Of a stretch of 64,000 bases of DNA, positions 37,133 to 46,503 are shown piece by piece. Position 1 is the first letter of the stretch; each line of letters begins with the position of its first letter. The position numbers and the translations under genes are program-made. The notes beneath the pieces are model-generated. The model saw only the letters and a list, made by a program, of their open reading frames with translations, had not been told where the DNA came from and did no database searches. The stretch comes from Mogibacterium sp. (GTDB lineage: Bacteria; Bacillota; Clostridia; Peptostreptococcales; Anaerovoracaceae): the NCBI GenBank assembly GCA_017510725.1, contig JAFWMD010000056.1:1-64000 (forward strand). The letters are read 5' to 3'.

Positions 37133-38389
37133 TCAGTCTCTCTTTATCGGATGTGAAATATCTGTAGGATCATGCATAGTCTTCTCTCTCATCGCCAGAA
37201 CTGTGGTCGGGAGGCCCCATGCGTTGATGAATCCTGCTGCCTGGCCCTGATCGTAATCGCTCTCTCCGAATGACGCAAGTGACTCTGAGTAGAGCGAGTA
37301 TGGAGATGTAACACCTGCAGGAATTATGTTGCCCTTGTAAAGCTTAAGTGTAACCTCACCCGTAACATTTTTGTTTGCAACATTCGCAAACGCAGTGAGT
37401 GCTTCCTGCATAGGCGAGAACCACTTTCCATTATACAGCATATCTGCAAAGTCTACGGCAAGTTTCTGCTTGAGATGCATGGTATCCTTATCTACAGTTA
37501 TCGTCTCAAGCTGGAAATGCGCAGCATAGAGTATCGAACCGCCCGGAGTCTCATAGACGCCGTGGCTCTTCATGCCGATGAGCCTGTTCTCAACTAAGTT
37601 CAGGATTCCTATACCGTTCCTGCCGCCTATCTCATTCAGCTTCTCAATGATTTTGCTTGCTTTCATCTTCTCGCCGTTTACTGAGACAGGAGCGCCTTCT
37701 TCGAATGCTATCTTAACGTATTCAGGTTCGTCCGGTGCCTGCAGAGGGGAAACGCCCATCTCAAGGAAACCTTCCTTCTCATACTGCGGCTCGAGTGACG
37801 GATCCTCAAGATCAAGGCCTTCATGGCTCAGGTGCCATATGTTTTTGTCCTTCGAATAATTGGTCTCTCTCGAGATCTTCAGAGGTACGTTATGCGCCTC
37901 GGCATAGTCGATTTCCTCATCTCTCGACTTGATGTCCCACTCTCTCCACGGTGCGATGACCTTCATGCCAGGAGCCCATCTTTTAACAGCAAGCTCAAAT
38001 CTTACCTGATCGTTTCCCTTGCCTGTGCAGCCGTGACATACAGCATCAGCACCTTCCTCGAGAGCTATTTCTGCAAGCTTTTTGCCGATTATCGGACGTG
38101 CAAATGCCGTACCCAGCAAATAGCCTTCGTATGTAGCATCCATCTTGAGTGATGGGATGATCACATCTTCTACCATTTCATCAACAAGGTCTGCAACTAT
38201 CAGCTTGCTGGCTCCTGTCTTGAGTGCTTTCTCTTCGAGCCCATCAAGCTCATCATTCTGTCCTACGTTTCCGCAGACAGCAATGATTTCAGGATCGTTG
38301 TAATTCTCTTTAAGCCATGGGATTATTATGGATGTATCGAGTCCTCCCGAGTATGCCAGTACGATTTTTTTGATCTCCTTATTTGCCAT
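37133..38389 (-). CDS. argG: Argininosuccinate synthase
   Basis: Joins citrulline and aspartate using ATP. 418 residues; N-terminal ATP pyrophosphatase loop AYSGGLDTS, then [13 protein letters not shown] and the citrulline/aspartate-binding SRETNYSKD segment. Preceded by AAAGGGG. A 49-base gap separates it from argD, the largest gap within the biosynthetic part of the operon after that region's start, with no terminator or promoter evident. Confidence 0.97.
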   Translation of the reverse strand: MANKEIKKIVLAYSGGLDTSIIIPWLKENYNDPEIIAVCGNVGQNDELDGLEEKALKTGASKLIVADLVDEMVEDVIIPSLKMDATYEGYLLGTAFARPIIGKKLAEIALEEGADAVCHGCTGKGNDQVRFELAVKRWAPGMKVIAPWREWDIKSRDEEIDYAEAHNVPLKISRETNYSKDKNIWHLSHEGLDLEDPSLEPQYEKEGFLEMGVSPLQAPDEPEYVKIAFEEGAPVSVNGEKMKASKIIEKLNEIGGRNGIGILNLVENRLIGMKSHGVYETPGGSILYAAHFQLETITVDKDTMHLKQKLAVDFADMLYNGKWFSPMQEALTAFANVANKNVTGEVTLKLYKGNIIPAGVTSPYSLYSESLASFGESDYDQGQAAGFINAWGLPTTVLAMREKTMHDPTDISHPIKRD

Positions 38390-38438
38390 TTTATTTGCCC
38401 CTTTCTATCTTCAAGCCCTAAAACTCTTTTTATACTGT

Positions 38439-39611
38439 TCAGTCAAGCACACTGTGCAAGGCATCAAGCGCTTTATTGATTTCTTCCTCATTTATGGTGA
38501 GCGGAGGAAGCAGTCTCAGTCTCTGTCCTGCAGGTATGGCCAGGACGCCTTCCTCCATCAATCTGTTCACGGCTTCTGCACCCGTCATGCCTTCAAGGTC
38601 TATGCCTATCATCAGTCCAAGCCCGTCAAGGCCTGCGACCTTATTCATCTTTTTTAGCTCATTCCTGATGATTTCTGATTTAGCCTTTACTGAATTCAGG
38701 AATGCTTCATCCATAGTGTCGAGCACCACGCATGCCCCTGCGCAAGCTACCGGGTTCATGCCGAAAGTTGATCCGTGGTCGCCCGGAACAAGCACATCGC
38801 AGGTCTTAGGGCCGCATATGATGCCTCCGATCGGAAGTCCGGCTCCTATGCCCTTGGCAAACGAGACTATATCCGGCATGATACCGTACTGCTCGAATGC
38901 GAACAGCGTTCCGCTCCTGCCGATACCAACCTGCACTTCATCATCAATAAACAGGATGTCCCTGCTTTTGCAGAGCTCTGCAGCCTTCTGCACAAACTCC
39001 TTTTCAAGAGCGTGTACTCCGCCCTCACCCTGCACCAGTTCCATCAGGAAAGCGCATGGATCATACTGATCAACCAGTTTTTCGAGAGCCTCTGCATCAT
39101 CCACCTCCGCATGCACAAAGCCTGGTACCAGCGGTGCGAAAACTTCCTGTGCTTCTGCAAGGCCCGTGGCAGTAACAGTAGCAAGCGTTCTTCCATGGAA
39201 AGATTTCTTCAGGGAGATTATCGTGTTCTTCTTATGGTCAGCAAGCGTGTTGCCGTACTTTCTGGCCGTCTTTATTGCAGCTTCGTTTGCCTCTCCCCCG
39301 GAGTTGGCGAACCACACCTTGCAAAGCCCGCTTCTCGTCACGAGCTTTTCGGCAACCATCGGCCCCGGCTCTGAGTAATACAGATTCGATGTGTGCTGCA
39401 CTTTTTTAAGCTGCCCTATCACAGCCTCAAGCCATGCCTCATTCTGATATCCCAGCGAATTCGCGGCATATCCGCTGCAGAGGTCAACATATTCTTTTCC
39501 ATTGACATCTGTGACGATCGCACCGCTTGCGTGGTCGACCACTACATCGTAGCGGTTATAAGTATGCACGATATACTTCGCGTCCAGTTCTTTTATTTGG
39601 CTGCGGTCCAT
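38439..39611 (-). CDS. argD: Acetylornithine aminotransferase
   Basis: PLP-dependent class III transaminase of 390 residues converting N-acetylglutamate semialdehyde to N-acetylornithine. It shows NSGGEANEAAIK near residue 105, FIDDEVQVGIGR with the PLP-binding Asp near 222, and the Schiff-base lysine in SFAKGIGAG near 252. Its ATG overlaps the argB stop by one base (TGATG). Context makes ArgD far more likely than other class III members. Confidence 0.95.
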   Translation of the reverse strand: MDRSQIKELDAKYIVHTYNRYDVVVDHASGAIVTDVNGKEYVDLCSGYAANSLGYQNEAWLEAVIGQLKKVQHTSNLYYSEPGPMVAEKLVTRSGLCKVWFANSGGEANEAAIKTARKYGNTLADHKKNTIISLKKSFHGRTLATVTATGLAEAQEVFAPLVPGFVHAEVDDAEALEKLVDQYDPCAFLMELVQGEGGVHALEKEFVQKAAELCKSRDILFIDDEVQVGIGRSGTLFAFEQYGIMPDIVSFAKGIGAGLPIGGIICGPKTCDVLVPGDHGSTFGMNPVACAGACVVLDTMDEAFLNSVKAKSEIIRNELKKMNKVAGLDGLGLMIGIDLEGMTGAEAVNRLMEEGVLAIPAGQRLRLLPPLTINEEEINKALDALHSVLD

Positions 39612-40510
39612 CAGTTGCTCCTCTCCCGGCTGTAATACTTTACTCCGTCTTTCATTATTACAGTTCCGACACCCCGGTCAGTGAATATCTCAAGAAGCAG
39701 GCAATGAGGAATGCTTCCGTCAAGAATATGCACCCGGTTGACGCCCCCTTCTATCGAGCGGAAGCAGTTACGCACTTTAGGAATCATGCCGCCGGTTATG
39801 ATACCGTCGTCTATCAGCTTTTCTGCTTCTTCTATAAAGAGCTCGGATATGAATGATTCGGGATCGTCGGGATCAGTGCAGACACCTGGAGCGTCCGTCA
39901 GGTATGCAAGTTTGTCAGCTTTCAGAGCTTTTGCGATCTCCGCCGCAGCATGATCTCCGTTGATATTGTATGACTGACCGTGTTTGTCCATGCCTATAGG
40001 ATATACGATAGGCAGGAAATCATCGTTCAGTAGATCAGTGATGATTTTTGTGTCTACTTCCGTGACTTCACCGACAAACCCTATGTCTTTCATTCCCGGC
40101 TTTGCTCTTTTTACTGTGAGCAATCTGCCGTCTTTGCCGCTGATGCCGCATGCCCTTACTCCGAGCTGCTGAGCCATAGTCACAAGATCACTGTTCACCT
40201 TGCCGAGGACCATCTCCGCTATCTCAAGAGTATCGGCATCCGTAACTCTCAGGCCGTTGATGAACTGCGGCTCTATGCCTGTCTTTCTCATCCAGCTGCT
40301 TATCTCATTGCCCCCGCCATGTACGATAACAGGCTTGAACCCGACAAGCTTCAGCAGTACAGCATCCTCAATAACATGCTTCTTAAGCTCATCATCTATC
40401 ATTGCGCTGCCGCCGTACTTTATGACTATTATTTTGCGGTTGAACCGCTGTATATAAGGGAGAGCCTCGATAAGAACGTTGGCTTTCTCCATGTATTTCT
40501 CTTTTACCAT
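39611..40510 (-). CDS. argB: Acetylglutamate kinase
   Basis: Phosphorylates N-acetylglutamate, usually the arginine-controlled step when ArgJ recycles acetyl groups. 299 residues; IVIKYGGSAM near residue 29, VHGGGNEI near 64, and GDHAAAEIAKALKA near 187. The N-terminal helix ahead of the KYGGSAM core (about 25 residues) is of the kind linked to arginine-inhibited hexameric forms; feedback inhibition is inference. GAAGGA precedes ATG. Confidence 0.96.
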   Translation of the reverse strand: MVKEKYMEKANVLIEALPYIQRFNRKIIVIKYGGSAMIDDELKKHVIEDAVLLKLVGFKPVIVHGGGNEISSWMRKTGIEPQFINGLRVTDADTLEIAEMVLGKVNSDLVTMAQQLGVRACGISGKDGRLLTVKRAKPGMKDIGFVGEVTEVDTKIITDLLNDDFLPIVYPIGMDKHGQSYNINGDHAAAEIAKALKADKLAYLTDAPGVCTDPDDPESFISELFIEEAEKLIDDGIITGGMIPKVRNCFRSIEGGVNRVHILDGSIPHCLLLEIFTDRGVGTVIMKDGVKYYSRERSN

Positions 40511-40525
40511 ATGATATTCCTTCTT

Positions 40526-41743
40526 TTATGAGCGGTATGAGCCATTGATCTTTACATAGTCGTAAGTAAGGTCGCAGCCCCACGCGTATGCTTCCGCATC
40601 TCCGTCATGCAGATCTGCTTCGACCGTAACGTACTCCTTTGAAAGGATCTCTGTTGCAAAGTCATCATCGAACGGAATCGAAGCGGAGGCTTTGCAAACA
40701 AGCACTTCGCCGGCCTCTGACTTCACGCTTACATCTATATTCGAGGCATCGAATTCCGCATCAGTATATCCGATTGCACAAAGTATGCGTCCCCAGTTTG
40801 CATCGGAAGCAAATACCGCTGCCTTGAAAAGCGATGAGCAGACTATGCTCTTGCTGACCAGCCTTGCGGTCTCCTTGTCAGGAGCACCTGTAACGTGGGC
40901 CTCGAGCAGCTTTGTGCATCCTTCCCCGTCACCCGCTATCTTCTTGGAAAGCTCTACGCTTACCGTATGCAGGGCTTCGCAGAATGCGTCATATGCCTCT
41001 CCCGGTCCGCATATCTCAGCGTTGCCTGCCAGTCCGTTTGCAATGACAACTACCGTATCGTTGGTCGATGTATCACCATCAACGCTGACCTGGTTGTAAC
41101 TGTCAGCTATCTCGTCATGAAGAGCCTTGCTGACCATCTCCTTGCTTATTGCACAGTCTGTGGATATGAAGCTGAGCATGGTGCCCATGTTGATGTGGAT
41201 CATGCCGCTTCCCTTTGCGATGCCTCCGAGTGTGCATACAGTATCTCCCACTTCAAACTGCACGGCGCATTCCTTGATGTATGTATCAGTCGTCAGGATC
41301 GCAAGAGCTGCATCAGCTGATCCCGTCCTTGAAAGGCTGCCTGCAAGTTCCGGCATGGATTTTTCAAACGGTTCTATCGGAAGCGGTACACCTATGACTC
41401 CTGTTACTGCCGGCAGCACCTCGTCTGCATTTATTCCCAGGCACTCAGCAGCGATCTGTGTCGCCTTCTCTGCTATTTCCTCTCCATCCGGAGTGCATGT
41501 GTTGGCGTTTCCGCTGTTGCACAGCACGGCCTGAGCGATGCCGTTCTCGAGATGTCTCTTTGTGACTGCGATGTGTGCTGCCTTTACTTTATTCTTTGTA
41601 TATACCGCAGCGGCATTTCCCGGAACCTCACTGACTATGAGAGCCAGATCCGGCTTTTCCGAATTTTGCTTAATTCCGCTGTATATTCCTCCTGCCTTGA
41701 ATCCTGTTGCGGCCGTGACGCCGCCTTCAATCATCTTTACCAT
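40526..41743 (-). CDS. argJ: Bifunctional ornithine acetyltransferase / N-acetylglutamate synthase
   Basis: Recycles the acetyl group from N-acetylornithine to glutamate; some also use acetyl-CoA. The 405-residue precursor should cleave itself before the nucleophile Thr in INMGTMLSF (near residue 187); the residue before Thr is Gly where many family members have Ala. Other hallmarks are KGSGMIHINMG, DGDTSTNDT and the DANWGRILCAIGY segment near 315. No argA is seen, which fits the recycling route. Confidence 0.95.
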   Translation of the reverse strand: MVKMIEGGVTAATGFKAGGIYSGIKQNSEKPDLALIVSEVPGNAAAVYTKNKVKAAHIAVTKRHLENGIAQAVLCNSGNANTCTPDGEEIAEKATQIAAECLGINADEVLPAVTGVIGVPLPIEPFEKSMPELAGSLSRTGSADAALAILTTDTYIKECAVQFEVGDTVCTLGGIAKGSGMIHINMGTMLSFISTDCAISKEMVSKALHDEIADSYNQVSVDGDTSTNDTVVVIANGLAGNAEICGPGEAYDAFCEALHTVSVELSKKIAGDGEGCTKLLEAHVTGAPDKETARLVSKSIVCSSLFKAAVFASDANWGRILCAIGYTDAEFDASNIDVSVKSEAGEVLVCKASASIPFDDDFATEILSKEYVTVEADLHDGDAEAYAWGCDLTYDYVKINGSYRS

Positions 41744-41782
41744 ATATCCCTCCTGTTTTTTCTCTTTGCAGATCCGTCCGGA

Positions 41783-42712
41783 CTATACAAGTCCTGCGGT
41801 CTCTTCTGTCCCAAGAACTATATTCAGATTCTGTACCGCTGCGCCGGACGCCCCCTTACCGAGGTTGTCGTACGAAGCGATCAGAAGTATTCTCTCTTCA
41901 TTACCGGTCACATACATCTCCATGCCGTTACTGCCGGCCATAGGATTTGAATATACTTTGCCGGATTCAGGAGCCTCATCACATACAGTGATGAGAGCTT
42001 CGTTATCATAGCGCATATGTAAAGTTTTCTTTACGTCATCTATGCCGGCTCCGCCTTTCAGCATCGATGTGTGGACAGGTACAGTCATTACCATGCCGCT
42101 GTAAAAGTCTGCGACCACCGGGCTGAAACATGGAGCGCATGTCAGTCCTGTCATAGCGACCATTTCCGGCAGGTGCTTGTGGCTCTGCCCAAGCGCGTAC
42201 TGACCAGGTGAATCCAGAGCGGCTTCTCTTTCTTCATTCTCGTAATCAGCGATCATCTTTTTCCCGCCGCCAGAGTAGCCTGTAACGCAGAAACATGTGA
42301 GAAGAGCATCCCTGTCCAGAAGTCCCGCTTCGATTAGCGGTCTTACAAGAAGTATGAATCCGCTTGCGTGGCAGCCAGGATTGGCTATCCTGGTGCTGCT
42401 GCGGATCTTATCTCTCTGTCCCGCTGTCAGCTCAGGCATACCGTAGGTCCAGTCCGGATCCGTACGGTGAGCAGTTGATGTATCAATAATCACCGAATCC
42501 GCAGGTGCCGCTGCCGCTATTTCCCTTGAAGCCTGATCAGGAAGGCAGAGTATGCTGACATCTGCCTCTTTTATCATGTTTACGCGTGCGGCTGTGTCCT
42601 TGCGCAGCTCCGGATCGATCTCAAGTATCTGTATGTCGGATCGTCCGGCCAGATATTCATTTATTCTGAGCCCGGTAGTTCCATGGGCTCCGTCTATAAA
42701 AACTTTGTACAT
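41783..42712 (-). CDS. argC: N-acetyl-gamma-glutamyl-phosphate reductase, short (type 2) form
   Basis: NADPH-dependent reduction of N-acetylglutamyl phosphate to the semialdehyde. 309 residues, matching the shorter type 2 branch rather than the ~345-residue common form. It has the N-terminal GAHGTTGLRI loop, STAHRT, and the catalytic Cys in NPGCHASGF near residue 118. The coding sequence contains, at 42016-42039, an exact 24-base copy of the operator ahead of the GH2 gene. Only 34 bases separate it from the ABC ATPase gene upstream, with no terminator. Confidence 0.94.
   Translation of the reverse strand: MYKVFIDGAHGTTGLRINEYLAGRSDIQILEIDPELRKDTAARVNMIKEADVSILCLPDQASREIAAAAPADSVIIDTSTAHRTDPDWTYGMPELTAGQRDKIRSSTRIANPGCHASGFILLVRPLIEAGLLDRDALLTCFCVTGYSGGGKKMIADYENEEREAALDSPGQYALGQSHKHLPEMVAMTGLTCAPCFSPVVADFYSGMVMTVPVHTSMLKGGAGIDDVKKTLHMRYDNEALITVCDEAPESGKVYSNPMAGSNGMEMYVTGNEERILLIASYDNLGKGASGAAVQNLNIVLGTEETAGLV
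42016..42039. repeat. Exact 24-base copy of GH2 operator dyad 1
   Basis: Identical over 24 bases to 4830-4853, including the GTAAAG-TTTT-CTTTAC dyad, but lying within argC codons (Asp-Asp-Val-Lys-Lys-Thr-Leu-His). Confidence 0.8.
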
Positions 42713-42746
42713 TATTTTCAGTTACCTTTTTCAGAATCGAAAGCGG

Positions 42747-43472
42747 TTAAATAAGCACCTTTGAGAGGAAATCCTTTGTCCTTTCCATCTGCGGATGATT
42801 GAGTACCGCATCCGGAGTGCCCTGCTCAACGATATATCCGCCGTCCATGAAAATTACCTTGTCTGCGACTTCCTTTGCGAAGCCCATCTCATGCGTGACG
42901 ACTATCATCGTCATACCTTCTTTGGCGAGACTCTTCATTACATCGAGTACCTCGCCTACCATCTCAGGATCGAGAGCCGAGGTAGGCTCGTCAAAAAGCA
43001 TGACTTCAGGATCCATCGCAAGCGCCCTTGCTATTGCAACACGCTGCTGCTGTCCGCCGGAAAGGTTCCTCGGATACTCGTTGGCCTTTTCCGCAAGTCC
43101 AACACGCTCAAGCAGAGCCAGACCCTTTTCTTCAGATTTTTTCTTATCTGCCTTTTTTACGTTGATCGGTCCGATAGTGAGATTCTCCAGCACCGACTTA
43201 TGAGGGAAAAGATTGAAGGACTGGAATACCATGCCCATCTTGGTCCTCATAGCATCTACGTTCTTTTCGGTAACGAGCTCTCCGTCTATGTAAATCTCGC
43301 CGCCCGTAGGCTCTTCGAGCCTGTTGATGCAGCGGAGCATAGTAGACTTTCCTGATCCGGAAGGCCCTACTATGCAGAGCACTTCACCCTCTTCAACGTT
43401 CTGATCGATCCCCTTAAGCACTTCATGGTCACCGAAGCTCTTGCAGAGGCCTTTTATTTCTATCATGCTCAT
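42747..43472 (-). CDS. Polar amino acid ABC transporter ATPase (GlnQ/ArtP type)
   Basis: 241-residue ATPase of a polar amino acid importer: [36 protein letters not shown] and VTHEMGFA. The length and [11 protein letters not shown] segment are typical for the GlnQ/HisP/ArtP group. It overlaps the permease gene by 4 bases. Being ahead of six arg genes and behind an ARG-box promoter points to arginine or a precursor as cargo. Confidence 0.93.
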   Translation of the reverse strand: MSMIEIKGLCKSFGDHEVLKGIDQNVEEGEVLCIVGPSGSGKSTMLRCINRLEEPTGGEIYIDGELVTEKNVDAMRTKMGMVFQSFNLFPHKSVLENLTIGPINVKKADKKKSEEKGLALLERVGLAEKANEYPRNLSGGQQQRVAIARALAMDPEVMLFDEPTSALDPEMVGEVLDVMKSLAKEGMTMIVVTHEMGFAKEVADKVIFMDGGYIVEQGTPDAVLNHPQMERTKDFLSKVLI

Positions 43473-44152
43473 GCTGCAGACTCCTTTCTGGCCATTTTGC
43501 GCTCATAGCCGTTGATTATCTTTGAAAGCGGGATCGTAAGTATCATATAAGCAAGCGCTACGCCTATATATGCAGGGAACGTCTCAAAGGATGAGGAATT
43601 CCACAGCTGTCCGCGGCGCAGTATCTCAACGACTCCTACATAACCGAGTACCGATGTCTCTTTGATGAGTGTTACAAACTCATTGGCAAAAGCCGGAAGG
43701 ATTATGCGGATAGCCTGAGGTATAATGACCAGCCTCATTGCCATGCCGTGGCTCATGCCAAGCGATCTTGCCGCTTCCATCTGTCCTTTGTCGATCGCCT
43801 GAATACCTGACCTGATAACTTCAGACAGGTATGCTGCGGAATTGAATCCGCAGACTATTACTGCCGGCACTACCATTCCGCCGTAGTTGTCCCATTTGAA
43901 GCCGACGCCCCAGGACTGCAGAAGCCACGGAATGCCGTATGCCATTATGAGAGCCTGCACCAGCATTGGTGTGCCTCTTACAACATCAATATATACTTTT
44001 GCCAGTACCTGCAGGATCTTGCTCTTAGTCTGGGAACACAGTGCAAGGAGCAGTCCGAAGGCTGCTCCAATTACTATTGCTATCAGACTGACCGCCACTG
44101 TGGCGGGTATGCCTCTGCAGGCGATGAGAAAACCTTTAAGATAAACTCCCAT
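43469..44152 (-). CDS. Polar amino acid ABC transporter permease
   Basis: 227-residue HisM/GlnP-family permease with about five helices and the ATPase-coupling EAA loop [23 protein letters not shown] (the conserved EAA...G core begins near residue 141). AAGGGA stands upstream. Works with the ATPase (4-base overlap) and the lipoprotein coded 75 bases upstream. Confidence 0.93.
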   Translation of the reverse strand: MGVYLKGFLIACRGIPATVAVSLIAIVIGAAFGLLLALCSQTKSKILQVLAKVYIDVVRGTPMLVQALIMAYGIPWLLQSWGVGFKWDNYGGMVVPAVIVCGFNSAAYLSEVIRSGIQAIDKGQMEAARSLGMSHGMAMRLVIIPQAIRIILPAFANEFVTLIKETSVLGYVGVVEILRRGQLWNSSSFETFPAYIGVALAYMILTIPLSKIINGYERKMARKESAA

Positions 44153-44227
44153 ATTGTCTAATTCCCTTCGCCGTTTTGATTATTATCGTTTTGCTTATGG
44201 CTATCTTTTACTATTCTTTACTGTTGT

Positions 44228-45028
44228 TTAGCTGAACCACTTATCTACGAGTTCATCATATTTGCCGTTTGCCTTGATATTTGCAAGACCTGCGTTCAGC
44301 TTCTCGAGCAGTTCCGTATTGCCCTTCTGTACTGCAAATGCGAATTCTTCGTGATCTCCGAACGACTCTCCAACGAATTTTGCGATGTCTCCGTGATTAT
44401 TGAGGTAAGCTTCTCCTACCGGCTTGTCAACGATTACGCCCTGTACTTCGCCGTTCTGAAGCTGCAGGTAGCAGTCAGTCCACTGGTTGAGAACAACGCC
44501 TGCTGCGATCTTGCCTTCATCCTGCATCTCCTGTACCATGTCTCCGCCTGTTGTACCGATCTGGCTGGCGAGCTTCATATCCGATGTAACTGCATCGATG
44601 CCTGTCAGATCACTGTCGGATGTTACGAGCAGCATGAGGTCGCTTTCAAAGTAAGTGTCACCGAAGTCTACCTTCTCAGCACGGTCACCCGCCAGCTTGT
44701 TCATTCCTGCGCAGATGATGTCGCCCTGATCTGACTGAAGAGCCGGGATGAGTGAATCGAATTCCATATTGACCCATTCGAGTTCAAGACCCTGATCCTC
44801 TGCGATGGCAGCCATCATGTCAGGATCGAAACCTATAATAGTGTCATCTCCGTCCTCTGTTGATTCAAACGGAGCGAATGTTGCTTCAGTAACTACCTTC
44901 AGTACTGCTGTCTCTTCGCCTGCGTCACTGCTCTCCTCCGAGCTTCCGCTTCCGCCTCCGCATGCGCTGAGTGCAAATGTGAATATCATTGCAAGTGCAA
45001 GTAAGAGTACTAATGATTTCTTTTTCAT
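44228..45028 (-). CDS. Amino acid ABC transporter substrate-binding lipoprotein
   Basis: 266 residues: type II signal peptide with lipobox LSAC (lipidated Cys23), a Gly/Ser/Glu-rich spacer, then a two-lobed family 3 periplasmic-binding fold. Ligand-contact segments include TEATFAPFE (near residue 47) and GFDPDMMAAIA (near 63), placing it with polar amino acid binders. GGAG lies eight bases before the ATG. First gene of the arginine supra-operon; arginine, ornithine or citrulline is a reasonable guess for ligand. Confidence 0.93.
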   Translation of the reverse strand: MKKKSLVLLLALAMIFTFALSACGGGSGSSEESSDAGEETAVLKVVTEATFAPFESTEDGDDTIIGFDPDMMAAIAEDQGLELEWVNMEFDSLIPALQSDQGDIICAGMNKLAGDRAEKVDFGDTYFESDLMLLVTSDSDLTGIDAVTSDMKLASQIGTTGGDMVQEMQDEGKIAAGVVLNQWTDCYLQLQNGEVQGVIVDKPVGEAYLNNHGDIAKFVGESFGDHEEFAFAVQKGNTELLEKLNAGLANIKANGKYDELVDKWFS

Positions 45029-45072
45029 GATTTGTTCTCCTTTATACAATCTATTGTTTGATTACACGCAAG

Positions 45073-45101
45073 ACTATACTATTCATTGTATTTTTATGCA
45101 A
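45073..45101 (-). promoter_or_regulatory. Promoter of the arginine supra-operon
   Basis: Minus strand TTGCAT (45096-45101), exactly 17 bases, TATAGT (45073-45078). The -35 sits inside an ARG box, which suits repression by ArgR/AhrC. Confidence 0.78.
45086..45101. promoter_or_regulatory. ARG box (promoter-proximal)
   Basis: TTGCATAAAAATACAA on the minus strand, an imperfect palindrome close to the Bacillus AhrC box (CATnAATAAAAATnCAA-like). Confidence 0.7.
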
Positions 45102-45130
45102 CATCTATTTTGAATATTTTACACATTTTT

Positions 45131-45146
45131 ATGCATTTTTATGCAT
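45131..45146. promoter_or_regulatory. ARG box (promoter-distal)
   Basis: ATGCATAAAAATGCAT on the minus strand, with ATGCAT arms around AAAA. It lies about 45 bp from the proximal box, four helical turns, as expected for an ArgR/AhrC hexamer bridging two sites. Confidence 0.72.
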
Positions 45147-45151
45147 ACACA

Positions 45152-45180
45152 CAAAAACAAAAGCGGGCACCCGCCCGCTT
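45152..45180 (-). terminator. Terminator of the double-cubane protein gene
   Basis: 8-bp GC-rich stem AAGCGGGC-ACCC-GCCCGCTT (45161-45180) followed on the minus strand by TTGTTTTTG. Confidence 0.85.
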
Positions 45181-45216
45181 CTGATAAACTCCATGTATTC
45201 TTTTACATCCGGCTCC

Positions 45217-46368
45217 TTAGAGCATCTCAATGAATGCTGCAATACGTGTATTCAGCTGAGCAACATCTGCTGTTGAGTAATCCGTCTCAACCATGAAGTA
45301 AGGTGTGTTCTTCTTCTCAACACAGAACTTCTCAATCGACTTGTGTTCTACATTATATGTGTGGCATGCCTGGAGTGTCATCTCGAGAACACCGTCAGCC
45401 TTATACTCATCAATCGTTCTTCCGAGCAGATCATATCTGTTAGGGTTAGGCGTCATGACAGAGCATCCGATATTCAGGTATCTCTCAGCAAGCGCTCCCC
45501 AGATGTCCTCAGCATCCTCATCTACCAGTCTATCGTACTGCTTGGCGCCTACGCAGTTCTCCATTGCAACTACAACGCCGCCATTGTCCTCGATAGCCTT
45601 TATGACTTTCTCTGTGACTCCGCCGATCGGGCAGCCGGTGACCACGATGCGAGGCTTCTTTTCGAGCATTTTACCCTCTGCATATTCCTTCTCGATCTTA
45701 GCCTTGATAGACTTGAGCTCATCAACGATAGCAGTACGATCGAACTTGAAGTCGCTTCCGTAGAGGAGCTTGAACATATCCATTCCCGAAACAGGGCAAG
45801 GATCGTTCTTCATGACGTCGATCAGCTCTTTCTTGGCTCTTCTGATGCTGTTCTCAAGTTTAATGGCCTCACGGATCTTTTCGTCAGTTATCTCAATACC
45901 GAATTTCTCTTCAACATAAGCTTTCAGTTTGAGGCATTCCTCTTTGTAAAGAGCAAGACCCTTTTCGCTCTGCGAGTTAGGAAGATCCATTACGAACACG
46001 TCCTTGAACTCACTCATAAGCTCATACATCTTCTTCTTTCCGTCGCAGGTGTTCTCACCGATAACGATGTCACTGAAGTAGAAGAACGGGCACTTGTCAT
46101 CCTTTGCAAATCCGTAGCTGGACTTGATCAGCGGACAGAGGTTGGCAGGCAGATCCTTCTCAGCGGAAGGGATGGTCTCTCCTGATGTTGAGCAGAGGCT
46201 TACCGACGCAGCTCCTGCTGCAAGAGCGATCTCTCTCGGGAAGTATGTACAGTATGCTCCGATTACCGGAATACCCTGGTCTTTTACCTTCTTTACGTTT
46301 ACAAATGCGTTTCTTCTTGCTTCTGCGAATTCTTCAAATACCGCAGGCAGTTCCTTAATAATTTCCAT
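45217..46368 (-). CDS. 2-hydroxyacyl-CoA dehydratase-like / double-cubane cluster protein
   Basis: 383-residue iron-sulfur protein of the HgdB/BcrBC/YjiM superfamily, whose members carry out low-potential reductions or radical dehydrations after ATP-driven electron injection. Candidate cluster ligands are Cys in AYCTYFP (near residue 39), NLCPLIK (near 77) and ENTCDGKK (near 106). It is a single subunit and closest in layout to YjiM/double-cubane proteins, not the two-subunit dehydratases. The usual ASKHA activator gene is not next to it; the RamA-like protein at 52869 is the only candidate in view. GAGGG stands before the ATG at 46368. Confidence 0.82.
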   Translation of the reverse strand: MEIIKELPAVFEEFAEARRNAFVNVKKVKDQGIPVIGAYCTYFPREIALAAGAASVSLCSTSGETIPSAEKDLPANLCPLIKSSYGFAKDDKCPFFYFSDIVIGENTCDGKKKMYELMSEFKDVFVMDLPNSQSEKGLALYKEECLKLKAYVEEKFGIEITDEKIREAIKLENSIRRAKKELIDVMKNDPCPVSGMDMFKLLYGSDFKFDRTAIVDELKSIKAKIEKEYAEGKMLEKKPRIVVTGCPIGGVTEKVIKAIEDNGGVVVAMENCVGAKQYDRLVDEDAEDIWGALAERYLNIGCSVMTPNPNRYDLLGRTIDEYKADGVLEMTLQACHTYNVEHKSIEKFCVEKKNTPYFMVETDYSTADVAQLNTRIAAFIEML

Positions 46369-46456
46369 AAACTGACCCTCTTTCACTATATGTAAATACT
46401 CATTTAACGGCCACGGTAAGTGACCCCTACCTTTTAATTATACGAGTAAAAACAAA

Positions 46457-46491
46457 AGACAACTATAGAATAAATCTATAATTGCCTCTTA
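46457..46491 (-). terminator. Terminator of the corrinoid locus
   Basis: 13-bp stem (46457-46469 with 46475-46487, two G-U pairs, loop TAAAT region) and TTTGTTTTT on the minus strand. Confidence 0.78.
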
Positions 46492-46503
46492 TTTCCATGC
46501 GTT

